Shown here: positions 25,209 through 32,787 of the stretch, piece after piece
Numbering within the stretch: position 1 is the stretch's first letter
How the letters are laid out: every line of letters starts with the position of its first letter
From: Akkermansia muciniphila
Lineage (GTDB): Bacteria > Verrucomicrobiota > Verrucomicrobiia > Limisphaerales > UBA9464
Length of the DNA: 34,722 nt
Assembly: GCA_945883815.1 (NCBI GenBank)
Contig: CAMCYJ010000031.1
Location: forward strand, 1 to 34,722
Direction: 5' to 3'
Notes under the pieces: model-generated
Told to the model about the DNA's origin: nothing
What the model saw: the letters and a program-made list of their open reading frames with translations, nothing else
Database searches by the model: none
Program-made: the position numbers and the translations under genes

Positions 25209-26750
25209 TTAAGAAAGACGGCGCCACTTTCGCCCGGATGTCTCCAGGAGCGCGTCAGCTTTGGTGGGACCTTGGCTGCCAGCAGAATAAAATTCCAGAA
25301 GTGCGTCAGGCTTCTCTTTGCAAAGGTCCAGATACGGTTGAACGATCCTCCAGCCCGCCTCCACGCTGTCCGCTCGCTGGAACAATGTCGCATCCCCGAT
25401 CATGCAGTCATAGATCAAGGTTTCGTAGCCGGTGCTGGGAGCGTTCTGGAAGTAGTCCTTGTAGTGGAAGTCCATGTGGACTTGACCCAGTTGGATGGCA
25501 GGTCCGGGTATCTTCGCGCCGAAGGCCAGAGAGGCCCCCTCATCTGGCTGCAATTTGAGGATGAGTGTGTTGGGTTCGAGTTCTTCGGTCTTGGTATCGC
25601 GGAAAAGTGAGAAAGGGGGTCGTTTGAACTCGATGGAGATCTCCGTGCTTCGCTGTGCCATCCGTTTACCAGTCCGCAGGTAGAAGGGCACACCCGACCA
25701 GCGCCAAGTATCCACGCCGAGTTTCATGGCGATGTAGGTCTCGGTCACGCTCTCCGGGTGGATGCCGTCCTCTTCACGGTAAGCCTTGAGCGGTTTTCCT
25801 TCGCTGCTGCCCGCCTGATACTGCCCCCGAACGACGTCTGTCTGGGGATTGATGACGTGAACCGCGTCCAATGCCTTGGTTTTTTCGGTCCGGATGGCAT
25901 CTGCGCAGAAGGAGTTCGGGGGCTCCATGCAAATCAAGGCCAGGAGCTGGAATACATGGTTGGGCACCATGTCGCGCATCGCTCCGGTGGATTCATAGAA
26001 GCCCGCCCGCTTCTCCACACCCACCGTCTCGGCAACGGTGATTTGCACATGATCAATGTGATTGCGATTCCACAGCGGCTCAAAAATCCCGTTCGCGAAC
26101 CGTTTGACCATGATGTTTTGGACAGTCTCCTTCCCAAGAAAATGGTCCATTCGATAGATTTGATCTTCGTGGAGCGTTCTCAATACCTGCTGGTTGAGTG
26201 CCCGGGCCGACTCGTAGTCATTGCCGAATGGTTTTTCGATGATCACCCGGCGGTATTTTTCCGGGCCTTCTTCCACGAGGCCGGCTTGGCCCAGATGATC
26301 GATGACCAGTCCGAAGAAGCGTGAGGCAACCGCAAGATAGAAGACCACGTTTTCGCTGGTTCCGTGGGAACGGTTTTCACCGTCCAATCGATTCTTGAGT
26401 GTTTGATAAAGTCCGGGATCACCGAAGTCTCCGCGGATGTAACTCATCTGGGAGAGTAGGCTGTTCCAATGAATTTCGTCGAAATCCACCGAAGTGGTCT
26501 TTTCGGTGGCAAATGATCGGACTGCCTCATCCAAACGCTCCCGGAAGGTCTCGTTGCTCAATTCCTGGCGGTCCACCCCGATCAGTGAGAATTGATCGGG
26601 AAGCAACCCGGTGCGCACGAGATTGTACAGGGCCGGAACCAGCAACCGACGCGTCAGGTCGCCGCCCGCTCCAAAGATCACCAGATTGCAGGGCGGGGCT
26701 TTGTCTCCATGCACCAATCGCTTGGGGGAGTTCGGTAGGGCGTCGCTCAT
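25209..26750 (-). CDS. zwf: Glucose-6-phosphate 1-dehydrogenase
   Basis: Oxidises glucose 6-phosphate to 6-phosphogluconolactone with NADP, opening the oxidative pentose phosphate pathway. The 513-residue enzyme has the N-terminal dinucleotide motif IFGAGGDLTRR (family form GASGDL, so serine is replaced by glycine here), the segment RVIIEKPFGND, and the active-site stretch RMDHFLGKETVQN with H203. YFLRTGKRM-like residues (PFYLRTGKRMA) occur in the C-terminal domain. Length agrees with the family. gnd and pgl are not adjacent. The ATG follows ACCC; a 67-codon open frame ends three bases upstream on the same strand. Confidence 0.96.
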   Translation of the reverse strand: MSDALPNSPKRLVHGDKAPPCNLVIFGAGGDLTRRLLVPALYNLVRTGLLPDQFSLIGVDRQELSNETFRERLDEAVRSFATEKTTSVDFDEIHWNSLLSQMSYIRGDFGDPGLYQTLKNRLDGENRSHGTSENVVFYLAVASRFFGLVIDHLGQAGLVEEGPEKYRRVIIEKPFGNDYESARALNQQVLRTLHEDQIYRMDHFLGKETVQNIMVKRFANGIFEPLWNRNHIDHVQITVAETVGVEKRAGFYESTGAMRDMVPNHVFQLLALICMEPPNSFCADAIRTEKTKALDAVHVINPQTDVVRGQYQAGSSEGKPLKAYREEDGIHPESVTETYIAMKLGVDTWRWSGVPFYLRTGKRMAQRSTEISIEFKRPPFSLFRDTKTEELEPNTLILKLQPDEGASLAFGAKIPGPAIQLGQVHMDFHYKDYFQNAPSTGYETLIYDCMIGDATLFQRADSVEAGWRIVQPYLDLCKEKPDALLEFYSAGSQGPTKADALLETSGRKWRRLS

Positions 26751-26753
26751 GGG

Positions 26754-26957
26754 TCAGTTGGGGTGCGTTGGCACCAACCGCCCCAGCAGCAATCCGTAGG
26801 CCACCTCCTGCGAGACATCCTCTTCAGTTGGGTGTGCGTTGAGCCAAGGTGCAATGGGTTCTCTCGTGACGGGCCTCCAATCGGATCGCGCCTCGCTCTC
26901 GTCTCGTCTTGCGAAGGAATCTTCCACGCCATCCAGGGTCTCCCAACTGCATCGCAC
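26754..26957 (-). CDS. Possible small protein upstream of zwf (unrecognised)
   Basis: A 67-residue open frame from GTG 26957, with an in-frame TAG just upstream, ending three bases before the zwf ATG. The product is acidic and tryptophan-containing: the C-terminal half (REPIAPWLNAHPTEEDVSQ and VAYGLLLGRLV) looks protein-like, and about two thirds of third codon positions are G or C. There is no ribosome site, no family recognised, and no conserved motif. It could equally be the zwf leader. Its position would favour translational coupling to zwf. Confidence 0.3.
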   Translation of the reverse strand: MRCSWETLDGVEDSFARRDESEARSDWRPVTREPIAPWLNAHPTEEDVSQEVAYGLLLGRLVPTHPN

Positions 26958-27009
26958 CGGCTAAAGCCAATGAGTTGCTGTAATTGGTCTTGCTGGAGGT
27001 AACTTCTCG

Positions 27010-27167
27010 GACGAGTGATTTGCCCTTCGCTCGTCAGGGACCTTCGGCCAGACCCGCAGCGGTCTGTGACCGACAAGCAACGCCGCCAGCGGGCCCTTCC
27101 CTCCCAAACCCTCCGGGCGGCGGGGCTTTCCGGCTTGGACTGCGTTGGTTCGGGCGGAACAGAACGC
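27010..27167 (+). other. Hairpin-rich intergenic block between zwf and the FAH gene
   Basis: Within the non-coding stretch 26958-27311 three inverted repeats follow one another: GACGAG/CTCGTC (27010-27015 with 27030-27035), CCCGC-A-GCGG with CCGC-CA-GCGGG (27053-27062 with 27083-27093), and GCGTT-G-GTTC with GAAC-AG-AACGC around GGGCG (27142-27151 with 27157-27167). Such an array suggests a structured RNA or a dispersed intergenic repeat, but strand, ends and family are unknown. Apart from these and the promoter at its right end I see no supported gene in this gap. Confidence 0.3.
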
Positions 27168-27311
27168 AAGAGGTCTGCCCCGTCGCTCACCGGCTTGCCC
27201 AACCCAGAATTCCCCAGCCGCAGGACCCCTCCCGATTTTCAGACAGGCCCTAAAGATTTTCCTCTCAGGGGTAGGGTCAAAACTTCCTTGACGGCGTTTG
27301 AGTCTTTGGCT

Positions 27312-27340
27312 TGCGAGTGGGCAGTTAATAGTGATATAAA
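27312..27340 (+). promoter_or_regulatory. Predicted sigma-70-type promoter of the FAH-family gene
   Basis: TTGCGA (27312-27317) and TATAAA (27335-27340; five of six consensus bases) are 17 bases apart. The expected transcription start near 27347 lies two bases before the ATG at 27349, so the message would be essentially leaderless. This fits the lack of any purine-rich sequence before the ATG. Confidence 0.5.
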
Positions 27341-27348
27341 GCTCACCT

Positions 27349-28104
27349 ATGGCAGCCATCGGGCGGTTCCAAAAAGGTGAGGAGATCTTCCACGCCAAGG
27401 TCATCGACGGGGAGATTTTCAAGCTTCAGGGCGATGTCTTCGGCTCTCCATCCTTCGAGAAGAAACCGACTCCGCTCAAGGGCGTCAAGACGTTGACCCC
27501 GGTTCAACCGTCCAAGATCATCGCGGTGGGTCTGAATTATGCAGACCATGCCCGGGAGGCTGGGATGGCGTTGCCCAAGGAACCGCTCTTCTGGCTCAAG
27601 GCCCCGACTTCGCTCATTCCCGATGGTGCCAAGATCGAGATTCCGTTTGCCAATCATCGCAATGATTTCGAGGCCGAGCTGGCCGTGGTCATTGGGCGCA
27701 AGATGCGCAATGTCACCCCGGCTGCGGCAGCCCGTTACATCTTCGGATATACGGCCTCTCAAGACATCACCGATCGGACGATTCAGGGCAGTGAGAGCCA
27801 GTTTGCGCGGTCGAAGTCCTTCGACACGTTCACACCGCTCGGGCCCTACATCGAAACCAAGATTGACCCGCATGATTTGAGCATCCAGCTCTTCCAGAAC
27901 GGGCAGTTGCGCCAGAACGGCAATACCAGCCAGATGATCTTCAACTGTTTCCATCTGGTGAGCTTCATTTCCACCAACATGACCCTCCTCCCGGGCGACG
28001 TCATCCTGACGGGCACGCCGAGCGGTGTGGGGCCCATCGAGTCCGGCGACCGTCTTGAGGTCCGGATCCAGGGCATGGCCCCTTTGGTCAACACGGTGAA
28101 GTGA
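27349..28104 (+). CDS. Fumarylacetoacetate hydrolase (FAH) family protein
   Basis: A 251-residue cytoplasmic metal-dependent enzyme of the FAH superfamily, members of which cleave or isomerise 2-oxo acids from aromatic degradation, or act as oxaloacetate decarboxylases or acylpyruvases. Features are IIAVGLNYADHAREAG, the metal site with DFEAELAVVIGR, YTASQDITDRTIQ, KSFDTFTPLGPYI and the C-terminal GDVILTGTPSGVGP. The DFEAELAV acidic residues are the usual Mg/Mn ligands. No aromatic-degradation genes are nearby, so the substrate is not indicated by context. The gene has its own predicted promoter and is followed by a hairpin terminator, so it is probably monocistronic. Confidence 0.9.
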   Translation: MAAIGRFQKGEEIFHAKVIDGEIFKLQGDVFGSPSFEKKPTPLKGVKTLTPVQPSKIIAVGLNYADHAREAGMALPKEPLFWLKAPTSLIPDGAKIEIPFANHRNDFEAELAVVIGRKMRNVTPAAAARYIFGYTASQDITDRTIQGSESQFARSKSFDTFTPLGPYIETKIDPHDLSIQLFQNGQLRQNGNTSQMIFNCFHLVSFISTNMTLLPGDVILTGTPSGVGPIESGDRLEVRIQGMAPLVNTVK

Positions 28105-28155
28105 CCCTCGCTCAACCGATTTGCCGGAGCCTTCAGGCTCTGGTGGACCTCCATC

Positions 28156-28189
28156 GGCCCCTCGGGTGAACCCAGGGGCCTCTTTCTTT
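28156..28189 (+). terminator. Rho-independent terminator after the FAH gene
   Basis: A perfect seven-pair stem, GGCCCCT (28156-28162) with AGGGGCC (28174-28180), has an inner GGG-TGAA-CCC hairpin and is followed by TCTTTCTTT (28181-28189). It lies 51 bases after the FAH stop and ends 40 bases before proS, separating the two transcription units. Confidence 0.8.
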
Positions 28190-28229
28190 CCCACTGGCCT
28201 CCCGACCCCACACCCCCACAGACTTTCCC

Positions 28230-29975
28230 ATGCTTTGGTCCCAAACGTTCATTCCGACCCTTAAGGAAACCCCCGCGGATGCAGAAATCGTGTCCCATCA
28301 ACTCCTGCTGCGTGCAGGATTGGTCCGGAAGCTCACCGGTGGTTTGTACACGTTCCTGCCGCTCGGCCTGAAGGTCCTGCGCAAGATCGAGCAGATCATC
28401 CGCGAAGAAATGAACCGGGCCGGCGGCATCGAGGTGCTCATGCCCGCCTTGCAGCCCATCGATATCTGGCAGCAGTCCGGCCGCTACGAGACGGCCTCCG
28501 GAGTGCTCTTCAAGGTGCGGGATTCCGCCCGGAAGGATTGGGTTCTCGGGCCCACTCACGAAGAGGTCATCACCTCACTGGCGGCCAACGAGCTGAATTC
28601 CTATCGGCAGCTTCCGAAGAATTTCTACCAGATCCAGACCAAGTTCCGGGACGAGATCCGCCCTCGCTTCGGCCTGATGCGCGCCAAGGAGTTCCTGATG
28701 AAGGACGCCTATTCCTTCGACGCCACCGATGCCGGCGCGATGGCCAGCTACCACAAGATGTACGACGCCTACACCCGCATCTTCGCCCGTTGCGGTTTGC
28801 AGGCCTTCCCCGTTGAGGCCGACACCGGCGTCATCGGTGGTAATTACTCGCACGAGTTCATGGTGCCTGCAGAGACCGGCGAGAACGACGTGGTTTACTG
28901 TGAGTCTGGCAAGTACGCGGCCAACATCGAGAAGGCGATCAGCCGTGGGCCCGCCGAAGCGACCCCTTCGGAATCCACCGGAGCGGCGCCCGAGAAGTTT
29001 GCCACCCCGGGCGTGGTCACCATTGAAGCCCTCGCGGCTTCCCCTTACGGGGTTTCGGCCAGGCATCAAATCAAGACCCTGGTGTTTGTCGCGGATTCCA
29101 AGCCCATCCTGGTGCTCATCCGGGGCGACGACTCGCTCAATGAGGCCAAGCTCATGGCCAAGACCGGCGCGGTCCAAGTGCGTCAGGCGACCGCCGACGA
29201 GATAGTCGACTTGCTCGGTGCCCGCCCGGGTTCCTTGGGCGCGGTCAGTGCCACCCTCAAGACGCCTGCGGTGCCGGTGTATGCCGACGAAGCCCTGCGC
29301 GGGGCCCGGGGCATGACCACCGGAGCCAACGAAGACGGGTTCCACCTGCGCCATGTCGAGGTGGATCGCGACCTGAAGGTCACGGCCTGGTACGACCTGC
29401 GCACCGTCAAGGTGGGTGAATCGTGCGTGGAGACTCAGCAACCGCTGAAGATCCGCCGTGCCATCGAAGTCGGCCACGTCTTCAAGCTGGGCACCAAGTA
29501 TTCTGAGAAGCTCAATGCCACCTTCCTGGCTGAGGACGGCTCTCGCCATCCGGCGGTGATGGGTTGCTACGGCATTGGTGTGACCCGGACGCTTCAGGCG
29601 GTCATCGAGCAGTGCAACGACAAGGACGGCATCCGCTGGCCAGTCAGCGTGGCACCCTACACGGTGTGCATCACGCCGCTGACGGTGGCGTCTGAAAGTC
29701 AGCCGATGACGCTGGCCCGTGAATTGGCGGCCACTCTGGAGGCCGCTGGCATCGAGGCCATTTTGGACGACCGCGATGAGCGTCCGGGCGTGAAGTTCAA
29801 GGACAGCGAATTGGTGGGATTCCCGCTCCGGGTGAACCTCGGCGAGAAGTCGCTGGCCAAGGGCGAGATCGAGCTCAAGCCGCGCGGCGGCACGATGCGC
29901 ATGGTGCCCATCGCGGACGCCGCCGCCGAGGTGATCGCTTGGGTCCGTGCCGAGTCCGCTCGACTCCAGGGTTGA
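28230..29975 (+). CDS. proS: Prolyl-tRNA synthetase, bacterial type
   Basis: Charges tRNA-Pro with proline in the cytoplasm. At 581 residues it has the class II catalytic core: motif 1 region GLKVLRKIEQIIREEMNRAGG, motif 2 with GPTHEEVIT and FRDEIRPRFGLMRAKEF, and motif 3 with GCYGIGVTRT. Between motifs 2 and 3 there is a long insert of about 180 residues carrying the editing domain of the bacterial ProRS form, and a C-terminal anticodon-binding domain (DDRDERPGVKFKDSELVGFPLRV). Length fits the family (about 570). The ATG follows TTTCCC with no ribosome-binding sequence. It is preceded by a terminator and is convergent with mog. Confidence 0.96.
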   Translation: MLWSQTFIPTLKETPADAEIVSHQLLLRAGLVRKLTGGLYTFLPLGLKVLRKIEQIIREEMNRAGGIEVLMPALQPIDIWQQSGRYETASGVLFKVRDSARKDWVLGPTHEEVITSLAANELNSYRQLPKNFYQIQTKFRDEIRPRFGLMRAKEFLMKDAYSFDATDAGAMASYHKMYDAYTRIFARCGLQAFPVEADTGVIGGNYSHEFMVPAETGENDVVYCESGKYAANIEKAISRGPAEATPSESTGAAPEKFATPGVVTIEALAASPYGVSARHQIKTLVFVADSKPILVLIRGDDSLNEAKLMAKTGAVQVRQATADEIVDLLGARPGSLGAVSATLKTPAVPVYADEALRGARGMTTGANEDGFHLRHVEVDRDLKVTAWYDLRTVKVGESCVETQQPLKIRRAIEVGHVFKLGTKYSEKLNATFLAEDGSRHPAVMGCYGIGVTRTLQAVIEQCNDKDGIRWPVSVAPYTVCITPLTVASESQPMTLARELAATLEAAGIEAILDDRDERPGVKFKDSELVGFPLRVNLGEKSLAKGEIELKPRGGTMRMVPIADAAAEVIAWVRAESARLQG

Positions 29976-29997
29976 GGGGTTTGGGTTGAGGTTTTTT

Positions 29998-30017
29998 GCC
30001 CGCTATGCCCTGCGGGC
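29998..30017. other. Short hairpin in the proS-mog convergent gap
   Basis: GCCCGC (29998-30003) and GCGGGC (30012-30017) enclose an eight-base loop between the convergent genes. The T-run lies before the stem on the plus strand (29992-29997) and only GTTTG follows it, so it is not a textbook terminator in either direction, though it may stop or protect one of the messages. Confidence 0.35.
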
Positions 30018-30067
30018 GTTTGAATTGCGAAGTCCCGATCTGGGGCTGGACCCGGATTGAAAAGGGT

Positions 30068-30550
30068 TCAGCAACTGGTCGGGACTTCCTGCAACACCTC
30101 CACGCAGTGAGGAATGGCCTGAACCACGAAGCTCAGGCATTCCACAGCACCCTTGGGTTTGCCTGGCAGGCAAATCACCAGCGTGCGATCGACCACGGCG
30201 GCCAAATTGCGGGACAAGATGGCGTTGGGGGTGAACTTCAGGCTCTCCATGCGCATTTGTTCGCCGAAGCCGGGCAGTTCTCGGATGGCGATTTGACGCA
30301 CGGCTTCCGGGGTGACATCGCGCAGTGCGACGCCGGTGCCACCGGTGGTCAGCACCAGTGAGCAACCCTTGCCGATGAGCGATCGGATCGCCCGCTGGAT
30401 GTCTTGGATCTCGTCGGGCACCAGGACACTCTCAAGAACGTTCCATCCGTAGCTCGCGGAAGTTTCCTGAAGGGCGGGTCCACCCAGATCGTCGTAAAGT
30501 CCCTTCGAGGCCCGATCGGAAACGGTGATGATGCCCACGTTGAGTTGCAT
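30068..30550 (-). CDS. mog: Molybdopterin adenylyltransferase-like protein (MoaB/Mog family)
   Basis: Predicted to adenylylate molybdopterin before molybdenum insertion, in molybdenum cofactor synthesis. The 160-residue product begins MQLNVGIITVSDRASKGLYDD, very close to the family N-terminus, which decides for ATG 30550 over two in-frame upstream ATGs. The signature TTGGTG is at residues 68-73 (LVLTTGGTGVALRDVTPEA), and NLAAVVDRTLVICLPGKPKG supplies the substrate-binding loop. Whether it is the catalytic Mog or the less well understood MoaB form cannot be told from sequence. It lies 62 bases downstream of ruvC on the same strand; no other cofactor genes are present here. Confidence 0.85.
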   Translation of the reverse strand: MQLNVGIITVSDRASKGLYDDLGGPALQETSASYGWNVLESVLVPDEIQDIQRAIRSLIGKGCSLVLTTGGTGVALRDVTPEAVRQIAIRELPGFGEQMRMESLKFTPNAILSRNLAAVVDRTLVICLPGKPKGAVECLSFVVQAIPHCVEVLQEVPTSC

Positions 30551-30612
30551 GGGGAGATGAAAGCCGGACCGGGCCGACATCGCAGCACTAGAATCGTGGA
30601 CGGCACAGACCG

Positions 30613-31230
30613 TCAAACCCGCTTCGAAGCAGGACCGAGCGGGTTGCGCAGTTCCTGCACCATCACTAAGGCCAGCGCGAGGGCGTCGGCGGCATCGGGG
30701 TCGGGGATTTCGCTCAGGCCCAGTTGCCGCTGCACCATCTTGGCCACAGCGACCTTCTGCGCGGCTCCGTAGCCCACCATGGCCAGCTTTACCTTACGGG
30801 GGGCGATTTCGTGGATCTCGACACCGGTGCGGGCGATCGTGGCCATGGCCGCCCCCCGGGCCTCTCCCATGATGAGCGCGGTCTGCAGGTTCTGGGCGAA
30901 GAACAGGCCTTCGCAGGCGCAGAGGGCCGGAGGATGCCGTTGGAGCACTTCGCTCAGTACGCGCTGGATCTCGCCCAGGCACCGGGAGCGTTCCCAGGTC
31001 TTGGGGCAGCGGATGGTCCCGGCCTCGAGGAATACCGGGCCAGCGGGGCCGATCCGGATCACGCCCCAACCGGTGCCGCGCAGCGAGGGATCGATGCCCA
31101 GCACCCGTGAGCCCTCGGGCAGGTGGAGGGAGGTTTCCGCCGGCTTTGCCGTGGGGCCGGAGATCCCTGAACTGGTCCGGCCGGCGATGCGAGCCTCCAT
31201 CGCGGCGAATTGCTTGGGGGTGACACCCAT
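30613..31230 (-). CDS. ruvC: Holliday junction resolvase RuvC
   Basis: Cuts Holliday junctions during recombinational repair, working with RuvAB. The 205-residue protein has the RNase-H-like catalytic set: D47 in VLGIDPSLRGTGWGV, E107 in CACEGLFF, and D179 plus D182 in PDAADALALAL. Typical RuvC has about 165 residues; the extra 40 are N-terminal and lack conserved residues, so a later start is possible, but ATG 31230 lies only four bases after the cutA stop, which favours coupling. ruvA and ruvB are not in this window. The ATG directly follows CCC. Confidence 0.93.
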   Translation of the reverse strand: MGVTPKQFAAMEARIAGRTSSGISGPTAKPAETSLHLPEGSRVLGIDPSLRGTGWGVIRIGPAGPVFLEAGTIRCPKTWERSRCLGEIQRVLSEVLQRHPPALCACEGLFFAQNLQTALIMGEARGAAMATIARTGVEIHEIAPRKVKLAMVGYGAAQKVAVAKMVQRQLGLSEIPDPDAADALALALVMVQELRNPLGPASKRV

Positions 31231-31234
31231 GGGA

Positions 31235-31663
31235 TCAGGGTGTTCTTCGGGCCGACTGAGGCGGTTCCTTGGGCCTCGGGTTCGGCCGTGCCCGGGTCGG
31301 TCGGGTGGGTCGGATCAGTCGGGTCGGGGTTGGGGTTGGCCGCACCGAAGCCTCAAGCCAGGCCAGGTACTTCTGCGATCCTCCCAGCAGGGGCAGGGCG
31401 ATGACTTGTGGGGTGTCGTAGGGATGGTGCGCCAACACGAGCGCCTCGAGGGCCTTCAGGCACCGGGTGCGGGTCTTGAGCACCAGCAACCACTCGCGAG
31501 CCGACTCCACGGCGCCCTGCCACCGGTAGATCGATTCGAGCGGGCCGGAAACCTGGGCGCAAGCGGCCAGCCCCGCCTCGACCGCCTGATGGCCGAGGCT
31601 CCGCCCGAGGGCACGGTTGGGAACCGTTACCCATACGGTGGCAAAGGAGGTTGAAGTCTTCAC
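31235..31663 (-). CDS. cutA: CutA-type divalent-cation tolerance protein with a repetitive C-terminal tail
   Basis: Small cytoplasmic protein of the CutA1 family, trimeric in known cases and linked to copper and other metal tolerance, though its molecular role is poorly defined. Conserved segments are TVPNRALGRSLGHQAVEAGLAACAQV, ESIYRWQGAVESAREWLLVLKT and HHPYDTPQVIALPLLGGSQKYLAWL. The start is GTG 31663, with AGGA four bases upstream and the conserved FATVWVTVPN soon after; ATG 31720 is an alternative. Of the 142 residues, the core ends near 106 and a tail rich in Pro, Thr and Arg follows (SVRPTPTPTRLIRPTRPTRA), coded by a G/C repeat. First gene of the cutA-ruvC-mog run. Confidence 0.88.
   Translation of the reverse strand: MKTSTSFATVWVTVPNRALGRSLGHQAVEAGLAACAQVSGPLESIYRWQGAVESAREWLLVLKTRTRCLKALEALVLAHHPYDTPQVIALPLLGGSQKYLAWLEASVRPTPTPTRLIRPTRPTRARPNPRPKEPPQSARRTP
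31294..31335 (+). repeat. G-run repeat coding the CutA tail
   Basis: On the plus strand GGG runs occur at 31294-31296, 31303-31305, 31307-31309 and 31321-31323, and GGGG runs at 31326-31329 and 31332-31335, around degenerate GTCGG-type units. Four or more runs at short distance meet the usual pattern for a possible G-quadruplex. On the minus strand the region codes the Pro-Thr-Arg repeat of CutA. Confidence 0.6.
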
Positions 31664-31960
31664 GCGTTCCTGAATCCGGAGGATGCCCCCTCGGCGACCC
31701 GGGTTCAACCCATTGGGCAACCATTGGGCGCCCTGTCATCAGGCCCCGCCGTTGAGCGAATTGTCTCATCTCGTGCGATCCGACTCGGGCAGGGCAGGGC
31801 GGTTCAGATACCATGGGTTCCATGTCACGATTCGGCCGACGGTTCGGCGTGCTCCTTCGGCGGATTTCGGAATAGGAGTCCTAGGTTTTGGCGCCTCTCT
31901 TACGTGGACTTGACGTTGGTTTAACGCGTGCGCGGTCACCGTGGCGGGGATGACGCGAAC

Positions 31961-31980
31961 GGTCGGCAACCACGCCGACC
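31961..31980 (+). promoter_or_regulatory. Perfect hairpin in the leader region of the outer-membrane protein gene
   Basis: GGTCGGC (31961-31967) and GCCGACC (31974-31980) form a seven-pair stem with loop AACCAC, ending 22 bases before the ATG at 32003. An outer pair CGCGTG (31925-31930) and CACGCG (31980-31985) could enclose it. The 339-base gap 31664-32002 contains no supported gene; TTGACG at 31910-31915 has no matching -10 box. Confidence 0.4.
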
Positions 31981-32000
31981 ACGCGCCACGAGTGAAAACC

Positions 32001-32020
32001 CAATGAATCCCAATGAATCC
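32001..32020 (+). repeat. 10-bp tandem repeat over the start codon
   Basis: CAATGAATCC occurs twice in direct succession at 32001-32010 and 32011-32020. The first ATG (32003) is in the frame of the outer-membrane protein; the second (32013) is out of frame and opens only a short frame. Confidence 0.85.
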
Positions 32021-32725
32021 GTCGGCCGGGTTGCTTATCCCGGATCTGCTAGTTCTCCCTTAGGCCGTCGTGCCGGTTTATCGGCTCTGACTTCTCTGGC
32101 CTTGTTCACGTGCCTTCCCGGTGCCATGGCCGATTCCTGGTCAGACGGCCTGTACGTGGAGTTGTTCGGGGGCCTGCATGGCCTGGCCGGCGGCGATATC
32201 CGGCAAGGGGTCTCCACGGGCAAGGCCTCTTACAGTGCGGGGCCGATGTTCGGCGCCGCATTCGGCAAGAATTTCTCGCCCCGATGGGCGTTGGAGACGG
32301 AGTTCTTCTACCGATCGAACGATCTCGATTCGATCAAGACAGGAGCCCTTGGCGGGACGCGAGAGGGGGATTTCGCCTCGGCGAACCTCATGTTCAATGG
32401 AATCTACACGTTCACGCGTCCGGACGGATCGGCACTTTGGGGCGACTTGAGTCCGTATCTCGGCGCTGGCATCGGTGTCCTTCAGGAAGCCGACATGGAT
32501 CTGAAGGTGGGTGGCGTGACCCGGCAGTACAGCGGCAACTGGATGCCGGCGGCGCAGGCGTTCCTCGGGGTCAGATATGCCCTGAATCAACACTGGTCCC
32601 TCTTTCTCGAAACCCGGTATCACTTCGCCGGGGAGATCGAGCTGAAGTCCAGTTCAGGCGATTCCGCGATCAAGGCCGACTACAATGGCCTGTCAGGGAT
32701 CGCGGGCCTGCGGTTCACGTTCTGA
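32003..32725 (+). CDS. Outer-membrane beta-barrel protein
   Basis: A 240-residue predicted eight-stranded outer-membrane barrel. It has a signal sequence (GLSALTSLALFTCLPGAMA, probable cut before DSWSDG), alternating hydrophobic/polar strands (LYVELFGGLHGLAGG, SAGPMFGAAFGKNFS, RWALETEFFYRSND, NLMFNGIYTF, SPYLGAGIGVLQE, QAFLGVRYALNQHWSLFLETRY) and ends in GIAGLRFTF, with a terminal phenylalanine as expected for insertion by BamA. The pattern resembles OmpA/OmpW-like or surface-antigen barrels; no ligand is suggested. Upstream it has a hairpin leader. A response regulator and kinase lie 62 bases downstream and may sense the envelope, but a shared transcript is not proven. Confidence 0.8.
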   Translation: MNPNESVGRVAYPGSASSPLGRRAGLSALTSLALFTCLPGAMADSWSDGLYVELFGGLHGLAGGDIRQGVSTGKASYSAGPMFGAAFGKNFSPRWALETEFFYRSNDLDSIKTGALGGTREGDFASANLMFNGIYTFTRPDGSALWGDLSPYLGAGIGVLQEADMDLKVGGVTRQYSGNWMPAAQAFLGVRYALNQHWSLFLETRYHFAGEIELKSSSGDSAIKADYNGLSGIAGLRFTF

Positions 32726-32787
32726 ACGGGATCGGCCTGAAAACCCGCCGCCTCTGTGACGCCACTCGTTGTCTGCGATTTTCATCA

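Noticed and set aside
27288-27316. TTGACG at 27288-27293 as the -35 box of the FAH gene
   Set aside because: No -10 box lies at 16-18 bases; TTGCGA at 27312 with TATAAA fits better.
28575-29549. A 324-codon minus-strand frame opposite proS
   Set aside because: Antisense shadow of a highly conserved synthetase.
29992-30017. GCCCGC/GCGGGC hairpin as the proS terminator
   Set aside because: The T-run precedes the stem on the plus strand and there is no T-run after it, so it is listed only as a hairpin.
32110-32787. An upstream extension of the response-regulator frame by 226 codons
   Set aside because: It overlaps the outer-membrane barrel gene in another frame and lacks any domain; the receiver domain begins just after ATG 32788.
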